From Camellia lanceoleosa (lineage: Eukaryota > Streptophyta > Magnoliopsida > Ericales > Theaceae): a stretch of DNA of 64,000 bases. The stretch lies in contig CM045763.1 of assembly GCA_025200525.1 (NCBI GenBank), positions 93,229,044 through 93,293,043 on the forward strand, written 5' to 3'. Every line of letters begins with the position of its first letter. Position 1 is the stretch's first letter. The notes under the pieces are model-generated. The model was not told where the DNA came from. It searched no databases and was given only the letters and a program-made list of their open reading frames with translations. Positions 22,721 through 34,137 of the stretch are shown here, piece after piece. Made by a program: the position numbers and the translations under genes.

Positions 22721-22977
22721 GAAGCGAAAACTATTTTTGAAATTTTGAAATTGTCTTTTCGGTGAGTTAAAGTCATTCATGCCAAAACATACAAGATGAA
22801 TATAAAATTATTTCAAAGCAGGCAGGCTAATATACAGAGATACTGTCAAACCAACACAATCAATGAAAATAACAAAGAAACAAAGAAGAGTTGTAGATAT
22901 TATTACAAGGAAGGATACAACAAAACTCAATCCCATATCAGATTTAACATAATCACTCACATATGTAATTTTCAGTC
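21541..22977. other. interval downstream of BAG6, no gene
   Basis: AT-rich with a T42 run at about 22677-22718 followed by the 3' flank of BAG6. ORFs of 60-90 codons at 21971-22463 have no recognisable motif. The last ~200 bases may be BAG6 3'UTR on the minus strand. Confidence 0.5.
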
Positions 22978-25900
22978 TTACACTGCAATTCCAAGTGTCG
23001 TACCTTTTAGAGCATCATTTGCATGTTTAACACAGGAAGATCCAGCTCTGAACCGCCTTGTCCTCTTCTTTTTCCTCGCTAATTTCTTTTCCAAATCCTT
23101 CACTCTACTAGAGAGGTTAGATATTGCAGTCAACTGTTCTGTCCCAGTTTCAATCAATTTCTCCATTATCTCCCTCAATTTCTTGTTCTCTTCAACCAAC
23201 TTTTCATCACTTTCTGAACCCATTTCGCTTCCCAAAGAGACTTGACTGTAATTTGGAGACATGGGGAAAAGCTCTCCTTCAACCTGAGGTAGCTCCTCTG
23301 CCTCAGCAGGAACAAACTGAGTTGCGATCAGGGCTTCTTTAGAGGTTTCAGACCCACAAAGCTGTTCAGTGACTTTATCATTGCCAGCAACCGATACAAG
23401 CTCTTTAAATTCAAGCCTATCCCCTACAATCTCTTGGTTTTCTGATTCCTCGTTACATTCCTTCGTTTCCTTGATATCTTGCCCAGAACAATTGTCTTCA
23501 TCATTAGTTATTCCACTGTCGTTGTTTTCTTGTCCACTATTTTTATCCAGTGCAGGTGAAAGACCTGGCCAAGTTTCCTCTGTTTTGGAAGCTTCTCCAC
23601 AATGGGTTTCATTCTCTAGAGGTGAAAACTCAGCATGGGGTTCCTCCGGTTTACAAACTTCTCCATCATGAATATCATCCTCAGCAAATGCGAGTTGTGG
23701 CTGAGGTTTCTCTGGTTCGGAAGTATCCAAGAGCTCATTGGTATTGTTTTTTTCTTCATGTTTTTGTACTGTGAACTCTTCTATTTTGAGCCTAGCATCC
23801 TCAATGGGTGCATTCCCTAAACCAATCTCATCATCTGCCCTGGAGATTTTCGCATTCTCATGAATATGACCAACTTCTTTTTGTACTTCCTCTTGTTCAG
23901 CCATCATATCCTTGTGACCTTCAAAATTGCTCTCTTCTCCAATTTCATGCTCCAGATCTACAATGCCTGACGCATCATTAAGAGCATCAAGTGTCTGTTG
24001 TACTTGATTTGCCTCTGCAATTTCACCATTTGATGCAGTTATGTCAATTGCTTCACCTTTGCCTTGTAGGACCTCGCAGTCCCCTATTTCAATTAGCTCA
24101 TTCTTCGGAGACTCTTCAATAACAAGTTCCTGGTTGAACTCTGGTGATGCTGCTGACTGATCACCCAGACAAGAAGGCATTGTCACCACCACTGCGGAGT
24201 CTACATTCTCTTCTGCAGCAGATGGCATTGGTTCAACAAGTAACTTGAGCTCTGAACCATCAGTTTGAGCCTTCAACGTCATCATTTCAGCATCATCAAT
24301 CACTTCATTGTTCAAATCATCTTTCAGTTTATCAACTAGCTCGTGACTGCTTTGCAGTGGAGATGCTATAATTTTATCTTCGGATTCCTCGCATGCTTCT
24401 TTCTTAACCAACTTCATCTCTGAAGTTTCCATAATTTGGGAGCTAGATGTTGCTTCGATGATATTGGAAATTTGACATTGACTAGGCTCTACTAAATCAG
24501 ATATGTTACTGTGATTACTCTCAGTCTCAGCAAAGCTGTTTCCATTTCCCATTTCTTCAAAAGAAGAATCTCCTTTGGTGTTCATAGAAAGATCTTCCAC
24601 AAGTTTCACATTTGATACTTCGGATTTATTGGTAGGTAGAGAATCAAGCTTCTCTTGCAGGCTCACAAGCTCCTTTGCCATGGATTTCCTAAAATTCCTG
24701 ACCGTTGGGTGCAAGCCCTGGTAAATCAAATGCAGATTAAGATCATTCTGATTATTTCATAACCAGAAAAAATAAGGGCCATAGGAAAAAGAGAGAAATT
24801 TGCCAAAAAAACACTGAACAAATCCCACAAAGCTGGTTGTCTAGATGTATTTAAGAGTCCATCAACTACAAACATACAACGGACGGCAAAAGACTTGACA
24901 ATCATTTTACATGATACCAATATATGCATGGAAATTGTGTTCATGTGCATGTTTAAGCTTGGAGGCGTAGTGTTCAAGATCCTATTCATTTTTAATATCT
25001 TATCAAGTTCACAAATTAAAGTCAAGAAATCACATTTCTATTTAAATTCTCGGTAATCAGTATCAATAAGAAAGATCACATGAATCTTATTCGTTTCTAT
25101 AAATTTTTCTATCAAAGTTTCATGATGATTAAAGGTGAAAACAAATTTTGGATAGTTCCACGATGTGCAAAATGAAACATACAAGTGGAAGTTTAGCATG
25201 TACTAGACATATTGTATACATACCTGAATGGTGTCTAGTTTTAGCAGAAGGCTCATTATGGTTTCTCCAATTATCAACTTTTGCTTGTCATCACTCCTGT
25301 TATCAAATGAAGACTCTAAAGATTCAATTTGGCTTCTTATCTGAGCCACATGCTCCTTCACTTCAGCAATTTGCTTCAGTTTCTTCAATGGTTCCCATTT
25401 CCTGACCTCAAATCCACGATATGCAGACTGAATAATCACAGTTGCTTCAGCCACCGACAAATCCTTCCTTTTCGCTTTATCTTCTTCCTTAGGAATCTCA
25501 TTTTCTGCCTTATTTGCTCCTCCATCTTCGGTCTGCGATTCACCATCACCCAAGTGACTTTCTACTGTTGGATCTGGTGCTTTGACTTCTTTGTCCTCTC
25601 TCACATCATCACATTTTACAACTTTGCTAGTGTCTTGGTTCGTCGAAACCTCTTCACCAGATTTAGGAAACAAATTCACAGGAGCTCCAATGGGAGTCTG
25701 AGCTTTACAACCTTCACCAGTGTCTTGCCTTGTTATGCCATCCACTACCTTAACTACTTTTATCTTCCCTTTATTCGGCTCTACCTCCGCACTCTCTTTT
25801 ATTGATGAGGTGGACTTGGACCTATCACCAAATGCTTCCTGTGCTTTTTCTTTGTGACTAGGACTAGGAGAACTCAAATCACCATGACTGTTTTTCCTCT

Positions 25901-27084
25901 TTGGCAAGGGGTCAACTCTCAAACAAACCGGAGGTAGCTTAGACGTGTTTCGTGGAGAAGGGGACTGTCTTTCAGTACCATCATCGGAAGGCTTCTTCTC
26001 TCCACTATGTTCTATCTCCTTCACAGTAATGCCTCTGGCTTTTCCCTCACCTTCTTTGGTCTTCCCCTTATTGTGTAGCTCTTCCTGTTGCTTGACATCA
26101 TTTGTTTTCCCATTGACATTGTTTTCCGTTGCCTTCAACCCAACCTTGCTGCTAGGAAGTTGTGCCGACGCAACCTTCAAATTGGGAGATGATCTTTCAG
26201 CAGATTCGTGATCCGCTTTTGCCTCTTTATCGCCCCTTGTTTCATCTTCTTCATGCTTGTAAGGCAACCAAAATATCGGAAATTGAAATTGATTCTTGTC
26301 CACATTTGGTTGATCTTGAGCTCTATTTCTATCGTCATTTGGCTGATCTTGAACTCTGTTTCTATCACCTCCATGCTTCAGAGATCCCATGTTGTTGATG
26401 TCAAATGGAAACCACCCGCTCCTGACATTAGGCTCGTGTTCCAAATGTTTCAAATTTTCATGGGCTCTCATATCAGGAGGATACTCCCCGATGCTTTAAC
26501 TTTGGCTCAGTACTATCTCTCTGCTCTCTATTCTTCATGTCTTCTGGAGGAATCCATACAATTGGATATGGGTAATTTTTAAACTCAATGGGGACCAAAG
26601 AATGATTGCTTTTGTTTTTGACCTCTGGCTCATGTTCTTCAATCTTTACATGCTTATCTTCTTTCTTATTGCACAAGTGATTAGGGCATCCACAACAGTG
26701 ATTCTTTTCATACTCAAATCTTGGCTGATCCACTGAATAATGTGCGAAAGGAACATAATGAACAGGATAGGTTTCTGGGAAAGAAGGATAACCTCCGTGA
26801 CACTGAAATGGTGATGGCGATGGAAAATGAGGATAAGGAGGTCTGAAACCACCATAACTTGGGAAATGGTTATGGTTACAACAACCATGACATCCCACAG
26901 GAATTGAACAACCATAGTTGCCACCATAAGGCCAGGTTTCATATGTTATAGGAGACTTAGATGGATCCACATTGACCTGAGGTGGAAATGGAATACCTTC
27001 AAAGCTCGGATAATAATGCTGTGTATATGGCATTTGATTTCTCTGATGGGGAAATGAGTCCATGCATCTGTAGGCCGGATACAT
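22978..27084 (-). CDS. BAG6: BAG family molecular chaperone regulator 6 (BAG6)
   Basis: A calmodulin-binding BAG co-chaperone; BAG domains bind the Hsp70 ATPase domain, and Arabidopsis BAG6 acts in heat and pathogen responses. Exon 1 (27084-25224) starts MYPAYRCMDSFPHQRNQMPY, followed by a Pro/His/Tyr/Cys-rich region and a charged linker. An IQ motif (ATVIIQSAYRGFEVRKW, about 25395-25452) leads into the BAG domain, which ends exon 1 at KLDTIQ. A phase-0 intron (25223-24718, GT-AG) follows. Exon 2 (24717-22978) resumes GLHPTVRNFRKSMAKEL and completes the BAG domain. It then encodes a long acidic region and a coiled-coil C-terminus ending with a basic KKLARKKKRTRRFR stretch and TTLGIAV. Total is about 1,200 codons, somewhat longer than Arabidopsis BAG6 (about 1,040). 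One frameshift near 26490-26500, in a GGGG run, splits exon 1; the downstream frame reads EYPPDMRAHENLKHLEHEPN. Confidence 0.92.
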
Positions 27085-27154
27085 CTTATAAACCTTTTCG
27101 AATCAGAACCGCCCGCTAGTTTATTTCTTCAAGAGTGAAAATCTTTCTCACACA
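27085..27154 (-). other. candidate BAG6 5'UTR segment after a leader intron
   Basis: A strong acceptor (CTCTTTGTTCAG, ending at 27155) lies 70 bases before the BAG6 ATG. No ATG occurs between it and the start. With the donor at 31569 it would define a 5'UTR intron. This is an inference without transcript support. Confidence 0.45.
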
Positions 27155-28913
27155 CTGAACAAAGAGAAAAAAAAATAAAAAATTAATTAATTTATAGATA
27201 ATAATACACACATACTACCTCTAAAAGTATCCTCATGAGCAACAGATTTCTCAGAAGAAGATTATTTAACTTATTTTCCTTTCAACAAGAAGTAAACAGA
27301 ATATGATAGCAATACGAATAGGTTTTCAATTGACAAATAGAATAAAATCTCACATGGAACCACAAACAAAAGCAATATAAGAAAATCAATTATGTATTAA
27401 CCAATCCCCTATGTATTAACCAGCCCTTTGGCACAATTACAGAACAAAATCACACCAACAAAATTGGATGTCATTAATTCAATTACTCTCTATTTCTGCT
27501 CATCTTGTCCTCTTCTTTTTCTTCCTCCTAATTTCTCCTTCACTTGCCTTTACTCCCCTTCACTCACTCTTATAATAAACCAGGCAATCATCACCCCCAC
27601 CATCATCTAAAGAAACCCTCTTTAGCATCAAATTAATAGACCCAATCCCTTCCCACTTATAACTCATATTAAATGTGTTAAATATCCCTTTCTCCAAGTT
27701 GATGACTAATATGATTCAACTATATGTGATGATGTTCTCTCTTGTTTTGTACATCAACTAAACATATAAATAGATATAGATCTACATATCATTAAATTTA
27801 CATATATAACGCAATAAAATAAAATACATTAGCTAATAAGAATCCAAATTTAGAGAAACTGTAAACAAAAATCAGAGCGGGAATCTACATATAATTAAGT
27901 TTACATATATAACACAATAAAATAAAATACATTAGCCAATAAGAATCCAAATTTAGAGAAACTGTCAACAAAAATCAGAGCTGGAAGTGTTTTCACATAA
28001 ACTAGCAAAGCAGCTTAAGTCTTGAACCAGACTAGTCCGAATTGCAGCTTTCAAAAACTGGCCTTTTCAGCAACTTCTTATAAAACAAGCATTAAAAATT
28101 CTTTGAATTTAAAAAATGATAAAGATGGATGCTTTGAAAACACAACAGAATTTGAGCCAGTTTGAGCTATTAATAGGCACTGATCTGATCTTTTTCTGAC
28201 AAAATAAATACTACTCCATACAATAGAAAATGACCCATATTTTATCAAATGTTTGATCACTTTCTTTGTATCATAAACATGCTGTTACAGAAATTAGAAT
28301 ACATAATCGAACAAACCAAACACTTTTCCAATCATTTTAACTGTATTCAATTACTTGAAATATTTTCAAGACAATGCAAGACAAATTAGCCCAACTACAA
28401 ACCCACCATGAAAAAGGAAAAATTAGAACCTTGGAACATGTAGTCTATGTACCTCAGACCACATTCACAGGAGAAATCAAATACCACTCGCTACAACATC
28501 CAAAACCAATATCAAATCAACAAACTACTATAACAGCAAATTATATCCATAATTCAGATCAACGCAACAAGCCTTGATTTTACCACCTTCAAACAAATGA
28601 ACCATTAATATGGCAGATTTTCCAAAAAATTAATTACTACATCAATAGATTGAGTATTCTTTGTAAAAAATAATTGAGAGCAGCTATGATGTAAACCTTA
28701 AAAAGGTGCATATAGAACACACTCTACCACTAAATACCATAAAATGATTTACAACCCAGTTTGATTTTTAGTTTTCAAAAACAGTTTATAAGTTTTTAAT
28801 TTGTATTTTTATATTTTTAATGATTTTTAAAAATATTGTAATCAATTTTTTAAAATTTTTTAATTTTAATATACTCAAAAAGCTAACAAAATACAAAAAT
28901 GTATTAAAATCTT
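27155..28913. other. noncoding, proposed BAG6 leader intron (part)
   Basis: AT-rich, no protein homology. It holds a two-copy tandem duplication of about 106 bp (27783-27888 and 27889-27994; shared ACATATATAACGCAATAAAA / ACACAATAAAA and GAATCCAAATTTAGAGAAAC). Confidence 0.5.
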
Positions 28914-30562
28914 GGGAAATTTACCAATAAATCCTACATGTTGATTTTATAATCCAATTAGTCCCATATGTTTTCTAGTGCTCCGTTTAGTCCTATCTGT
29001 TGTCAAAGGACGCAATTGCCATAAGTTATTGTGTAATGTTTGTTGTGTAGTTGTATGTGTGTGTGGCACAAATGAGGTAAAACGGCATGCGGTGGGTCAC
29101 GTGCCACACAGTTGATTGTCACACACCCAAAAAGTTCACTAAGGATTTTTGTAGAAAACTGATGTGGTTTTTGATTGCCACGTAATCCACATCTTGAAAA
29201 CCCATACCCATTAAAACACAACCCGATTTCTACATCCACATCCCCACACACAGTGCAGTGGGAACTTAACATAGAAAACCTTTGTTTTTGGGATTTGCTT
29301 GGATTTAAAAATTGGGATTGACCGTATATACCATCGCGTGATTTTTTTTTTTTTTTTGGGGGGGGGAGGGGATAATAAAGATTAAGTGGGCAATTTTCAT
29401 TGTTGCTGTGATTATTTGGGCAAACGTCTTTGTGACAGGGCAGATTGTGGACGACGGCGAAAGCCTAGTATTCATATTCCGCTATCCTTGGTTGTGAGCG
29501 TGTAGTTATGGCCGAAAAGGGTATGTCCCATATCTTGATGCTGTTAGCGTTGTTTGACAATGTGGATCCTGAGTGTTTGATTATTCTTTCTGATTACCCT
29601 GTTGCAGTCGTTTTGTTTTGCGATTTTTCATTTAGGGTTATCTGTGTCGTTGATTTGTTATGTGTATTGTGATATTATTTTTTGTGTTGGTTTGGGTTGG
29701 TGTTGTTGATGTTGATGTTGTGGGGAAGGTTGTATTTGGTTGTGGGTGCAGGGTTTGTGTGGGGTTCATGTGTGTGTCGTGTGTCGGGTAAATTGTTGAC
29801 TAGTAGTCGGCATGGGTGGACAAAAATTTTGTTGAGACCACAATAATGGAAGATAATGGTGTGTTGTGCGGCTGGGTGGGGTGGGGTTTTGCTTTTTTTG
29901 GAGTGTGTGTTACTTTGTGCCTGTAGTACGTTTTTTTTTTTTTGTTTTTTTTGCGTGTTTGTGAACGTAGTGCACATATGTCGGTTGTGGGTGTGGGCGT
30001 GTGATGGTATTTGTTTTTTAGTTTGTGCTTGTGTGTCATGTTGCTGGGAGTTGTGAAACGAGTTGTTAAATACATGTGAGGTATTGATGTGGGGGATGAT
30101 GGTGTGTGGGTTTGGGAATGTTGTAGTTTGTGGGTGTTATCGAGGTGGGGAGGTATTGTAGTGGTGTTTTTATATGACAGATATGGTGTGTTGTGTGTCC
30201 GCTACATTGTTGACAAGTAAATGGCATGGGGGAAAAAATGCTTGCTGGGGCGATAGTAATGGATGGGAATGGTGTGGTTGGTATGGGTTGCTCAAAAGGC
30301 CTGAAACGTTTATACACGTAACATTGAAATTACAAACTGTGATACCCACAAAATCCACAAAATGATGTGATCCCGCACCAGAAGATGGAAACATAACCAA
30401 AAAAAGATAAAACAGTCCACATAGTGACGCCAAATATGGAAAATAGGATCAAAAAGAAACAAACCTCCCCACTAGTAGGACTTACCGGGACAAAAGAATA
30501 AAGTTGGGACTAATTGGTTTAACAGTTTGTGAGATAGGATTTATTGGTAAAGGTTTCTAAAA
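28914..30562. mobile_element. non-autonomous TIR element (MULE-MITE type)
   Basis: The left end (AAATTTACCAATAAATCCTA, then CCAATTAGTCCCA and TTTAGTCCTATCTG) is matched in inverted orientation by the right end (TAGGATTTATTGGTAAAGG, TTGGGACTAATTGG, AGGACTTACC). The interior of about 1.5 kb is GT-rich (29640-30200) with G and T runs at about 29342-29370. It has no recognisable protein. A short ORF from an ATG near 29508 (MAEKGMSHILMLLALFDNVD) is unclassified. No clear 9-bp target duplication was found. Confidence 0.6.
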
Positions 30563-31563
30563 TGTTCGTTTTTTTGGTTGTAGTTTTTATATTTGTTAGA
30601 TTTTTTTTATTATAAATATTTAGATTAAGTGCATTTAAAAAATAAAAAATTTATGTACAATATTAAAAAAATTTACTAAAAAACAAAAAATAAAAATTTC
30701 AATTTTCTGAAACCAAATATGATAAATATTTCTTACCACAAATAACTCTTAACAAACCCAATGAATTTGCAATTTGTAACTTCAACCATAAACTAACATA
30801 ACACACGCACAAAAAAAAAAAAAAAAAAAAAAAAAATAATAATAATAATTAAATAAATAAATAATTGAAACTTTCTACAATTATTTTTATGGAGCAGCAC
30901 ATCATAGATTTCATATAAAATTTTATAAGAAAATATCTCGTCTCAAATACCCGCAAAATTCACAATTTCCAAAACATATAAAAAAATAATAAGCTTTTGT
31001 TTGGGATAAATTAAAAATAATAATTTATAAAGTCAAAAAAATTACTATAAAAAAAAAATTTAAAATCTATACCATTCAGGTAGCTTGTGGTGAAGCCACT
31101 CGCCTTGAATTCAACTAAAAATAAAAAATAAAAAGTTAAAAATCAAAAAGTAAAAAGATAATTGTCATTTTAATTTTCCTAAAATATTTTATTACGTAAC
31201 TTTTCGTAAAAAATAAAAAATTATTCCAAACATATAATTTTTTTTTAAAATTTTTTAACCAAAAAAAAAAAAATATACAATCCCAAACAACAATTAAATC
31301 AAAAAATAAATGCTATGTATTACAGAAAAAAAAATTTAATACTTAAAATTTGAATTAGTATGATGTGAATTATAACTTGATCCGTATATTTCAAATTTCT
31401 CGTAAGCTATAATGTCTAAAATTTGAATATACGATGAGAATTTAAACTTGATATATAGAGATCCGTATATTTCAAATTCCTTGTACCACATAACAACGGT
31501 GTTTACAAAAATGCAGAGCAATGCAGAGAGAGTAAATAAAAGAATCAGAGAATCCATGAAATC
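30563..31563. other. AT-rich interval without a gene
   Basis: Low-complexity A/T tracts (A run at about 30810-30834). A duplicated motif ATCCGTATATTTCAAATT occurs at about 31380 and 31449. No coding evidence. Confidence 0.5.
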
Positions 31564-31569
31564 ACTTAC

Positions 31570-31735
31570 AGTTTACAGAAGATGATTGAAAGATAGAAAA
31601 AACACCTCCAAATCGCTCCACAAATCCGAATGACTCAGTTGTCAGAACAAAACGATCCACCAACCCAAAACCTAAACCTAAAAATTCAAAGCTCTTTGCG
31701 CTCTCTTATTGATCGACCAGTGTTCTTCTCTGAAT
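31570..31735 (-). other. candidate BAG6 leader exon 1 (5'UTR)
   Basis: On the minus strand, about 30 bases downstream of a TATA run, the sequence is GC-balanced, lacks AT tracts and ends in a consensus donor AACTGTAAGTGATTTC (GTAAGT at 31569-31564). No other minus-strand gene start lies between here and BAG6, so it may be the first, untranslated exon of BAG6 with a leader intron of about 4.4 kb. This rests on splice-site quality and promoter context only. Confidence 0.4.
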
Positions 31736-31759
31736 AATCGATTTGTTCCAAATCCGATA

Positions 31760-31760
<1 letters not shown>

Positions 31761-31802
<42 letters not shown>

Positions 31803-31862
31803 TCTCCTTCATTCCAGATGTTTCGCGTGATTTCAATTCGTTGAAACGTCTCTAGATGTTTC
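31761..31862 (-). promoter_or_regulatory. TATA box, (GA)n tract and heat-shock-element-like sites
   Basis: Minus-strand order towards the gene: HSE-like CTCTAGATGTTTC (31850-31862), HSE-like TTCCAGATGTTTC (31812-31824, 8 of 9 core positions of TTCnnGAAnnTTC), a (GA/CT)n tract (about 31770-31798), then TATATATATA (31761-31770). GATGTTTCGCG is repeated exactly in the two HSE-like sites. This layout suits a heat-inducible promoter and agrees with the known heat induction of BAG6 genes through Hsf factors. Confidence 0.45.
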
Positions 31863-31865
31863 GCG

Positions 31866-32461
31866 CCACATCAGTCCTCTTAGATTTTGCCACGTGTGAG
31901 TCGTAGTCGATAAGAGCTGTCACAGATGGACAGGGATTGTGCTCATCGGCAACTGGTTCTATTACATAAGCCTAAAGATGGTAAAATCTTTTTACTTTCA
32001 ACTAAGCTTTTGACGTTTTTAGGAGAATGATTTCAAAAGTTGATAAAAATTTATTTTTAATTTTTTTTATTAATATTTATTTATGATGTTAAATTATAAT
32101 AAAATGATCAAATTATCTTTATTTAATTTAAAATATTTATAATTTCATTCATATAACACATTTTAATCCATGAAAAATAAAATCATAATTTTATCATTGA
32201 TTAAAAACCAACTTTTCAAATGAAAAAAAAAGTCAAAAAAACCAACTTTTAATTTTTACTACGAATAAAAAAAAAAGTGACTAAAAATTATGTCCCTCAA
32301 AAAGGCCATATTTGCAATCGGTACTTGTACGAACCCAATTCGTGAAGATGTCTTGACTTTTTCTTTATAGTGTTACTGGGTTGGCAATGTTTGGTTGGCG
32401 GAGGTGGTAGATGAGATGGGAAAAGATTCCTTGTAACTGAAACAAGTGGTACCCGAGATGA
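31866..32461. other. spacer between BAG6 promoter and MULE
   Basis: AT-rich with no ORF. It ends at the 10-bp target duplication ATACCTAATA (32462-32471). Confidence 0.6.
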
Positions 32462-32471
32462 ATACCTAATA

Positions 32472-32565
32472 GAATTCAGATCTTCGGTAGTCCTTTCCTG
32501 TCGCCCTCCCTGTCGCCCTTACTGAAACGGCGTCGTTTTGGTCAAAATGGCGTCGTTTTGATTAG

Positions 32566-32596
<31 letters not shown>

Positions 32597-32645
32597 CCCC
32601 AAAATTTGAAATTCCCGCTTGTTTTTTACTCAGCTCTATGTTTTG
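32472..32645 (+). repeat. MULE left terminal inverted repeat
   Basis: Matches the reverse complement of 41480-41665. It contains CTGTCGCCCTCCCTGTCGCC, two ACGGCGTCGTTTTG-like palindromic motifs and a T run, then CCCCAAAATTTGAAATTCCC. Confidence 0.88.
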
Positions 32646-32674
32646 TTTTGTTTAGCCCTAAGACAGAGATGGTA

Positions 32675-32677
<3 letters not shown>

Positions 32678-32721
<44 letters not shown>

Positions 32722-32960
32722 TTGAGCTGAGAAATGAGAGAGATGGTGGAGGGGCGCGACGGCGAGGGCGAGGGCGAATGAAGGATGGTGGAGGGGCGCG
32801 ACGGTGAAGGACGAAGGATGGCGGAGGGAGGAGACTACCATTGCGAAGGACGAAGGATGGCGGAGGGAGGAGACTGCCATGGCGAAAGACGGAGCACGGC
32901 GAAGGGAGGAGACTGCCATGGCGAAGGACGAAGCATGGCGGAGGGACGCGACGCGACGAC
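32678..32960. repeat. (GA)n microsatellite and ~40-bp minisatellite
   Basis: (GA)n at about 32681-32718 is followed by four to five imperfect copies of a 39-42 bp unit containing GAAGGACGAAGGATGGCGGA and GGGAGGAGACTGCCATGG. The open frames across it are a by-product of the repeat. Confidence 0.8.
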
Positions 32961-34137
32961 GAGGCGAGATTGCGGCCCTGAGGAGGTAAAATAAGTGAAT
33001 ATCTGTAGCTGATATTTTTCAGATTATTGTAGCTGATATATACATATATATATATATATCTCTGAATATCTATCTGAAATTTTTTATAAATGTTTCTAGA
33101 AGTCAAAAAAGATTATAGAAAAATATCAATTCTGGGTTTTTCAAAATTTTTTTTTTTCATTTTTTGTTGTTATGTTCTTCAATTTTATGTGGCTTTTAGC
33201 TTAATATTTGTGATGGTGACCTTAATATTTGTGATGGTGACCCAAATATTTTTTCAGTTATTTTTTCAATTCTGTTAATTTTTTCAGTTAATTTTTTGAC
33301 CCAGTGATGGAATTGTTCAAAAAGGTATATTCCACTACCAAACATTACAAAAATGTTAATTGCATTAATTGAAAAAATTTTGACCCGCATTCAAAATTAA
33401 TAGAATTCTGTCAACTGTTATGTGTTCAAAAATTTTTTCAGTTAATTCTGTTAATTGTTCAAAAATGAAGAGCATAACAACTACCAATTGATTTAATATT
33501 TGTGTTATGTATTTGTATGACTTGGGCAAAAGGTATATTCCACTACCAAACATTACAAAAGAATGGAATTGGTGTTATCTGGAATTCCAAACCCCCTCTC
33601 TCTCCCTCTATGTGTCCCCCGAGAATTCGATAACACAAATATTCCAGGAATTCCAGATAAAACAAATATGACTTGTGCTTCATCTTGCTGAATTGGTCTT
33701 GGAAGTGTTTTTTGAATCATCTTGCTGAAAATTTCACCACTAAAAATACAGTAATCTTTTGACTTGGGCAAAAGCTAGACATGGAACATTGGAAAAGCTT
33801 TATCGTGTGTATTGCAGTACCAAACATTACAAAAGATAACAATTAGAAAAAAAAATAGGTAATAAGATAAATGGATAGCCTTGGTTAGGCATGACAGAAC
33901 CAATCTCCACCGAACAAAAAAAAGAAAAAGAAAAGTAAAACAAAGCTGAAGCATATATATATATATATATATATAATTATTTATATCATTCATCAGTCCC
34001 ACTGGTATATTATATGTATAGGAAAATGTTATATAAATTACTCAGTCGTATTTGTAGGCACACTTCTAAAAAATCCTATCCATCAATTTTTGAGAATTAG
34101 CTTATTTTATTATTTGTATGGTACTCAATTGTAGGTA

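Noticed and set aside
32785..32994. Plus-strand ORF with repeated GGDCHGEGR-type peptide, and the matching minus-strand ORFs
   Set aside because: Produced by the minisatellite next to the MULE TIR; all frames stay open because the unit is near a multiple of three.
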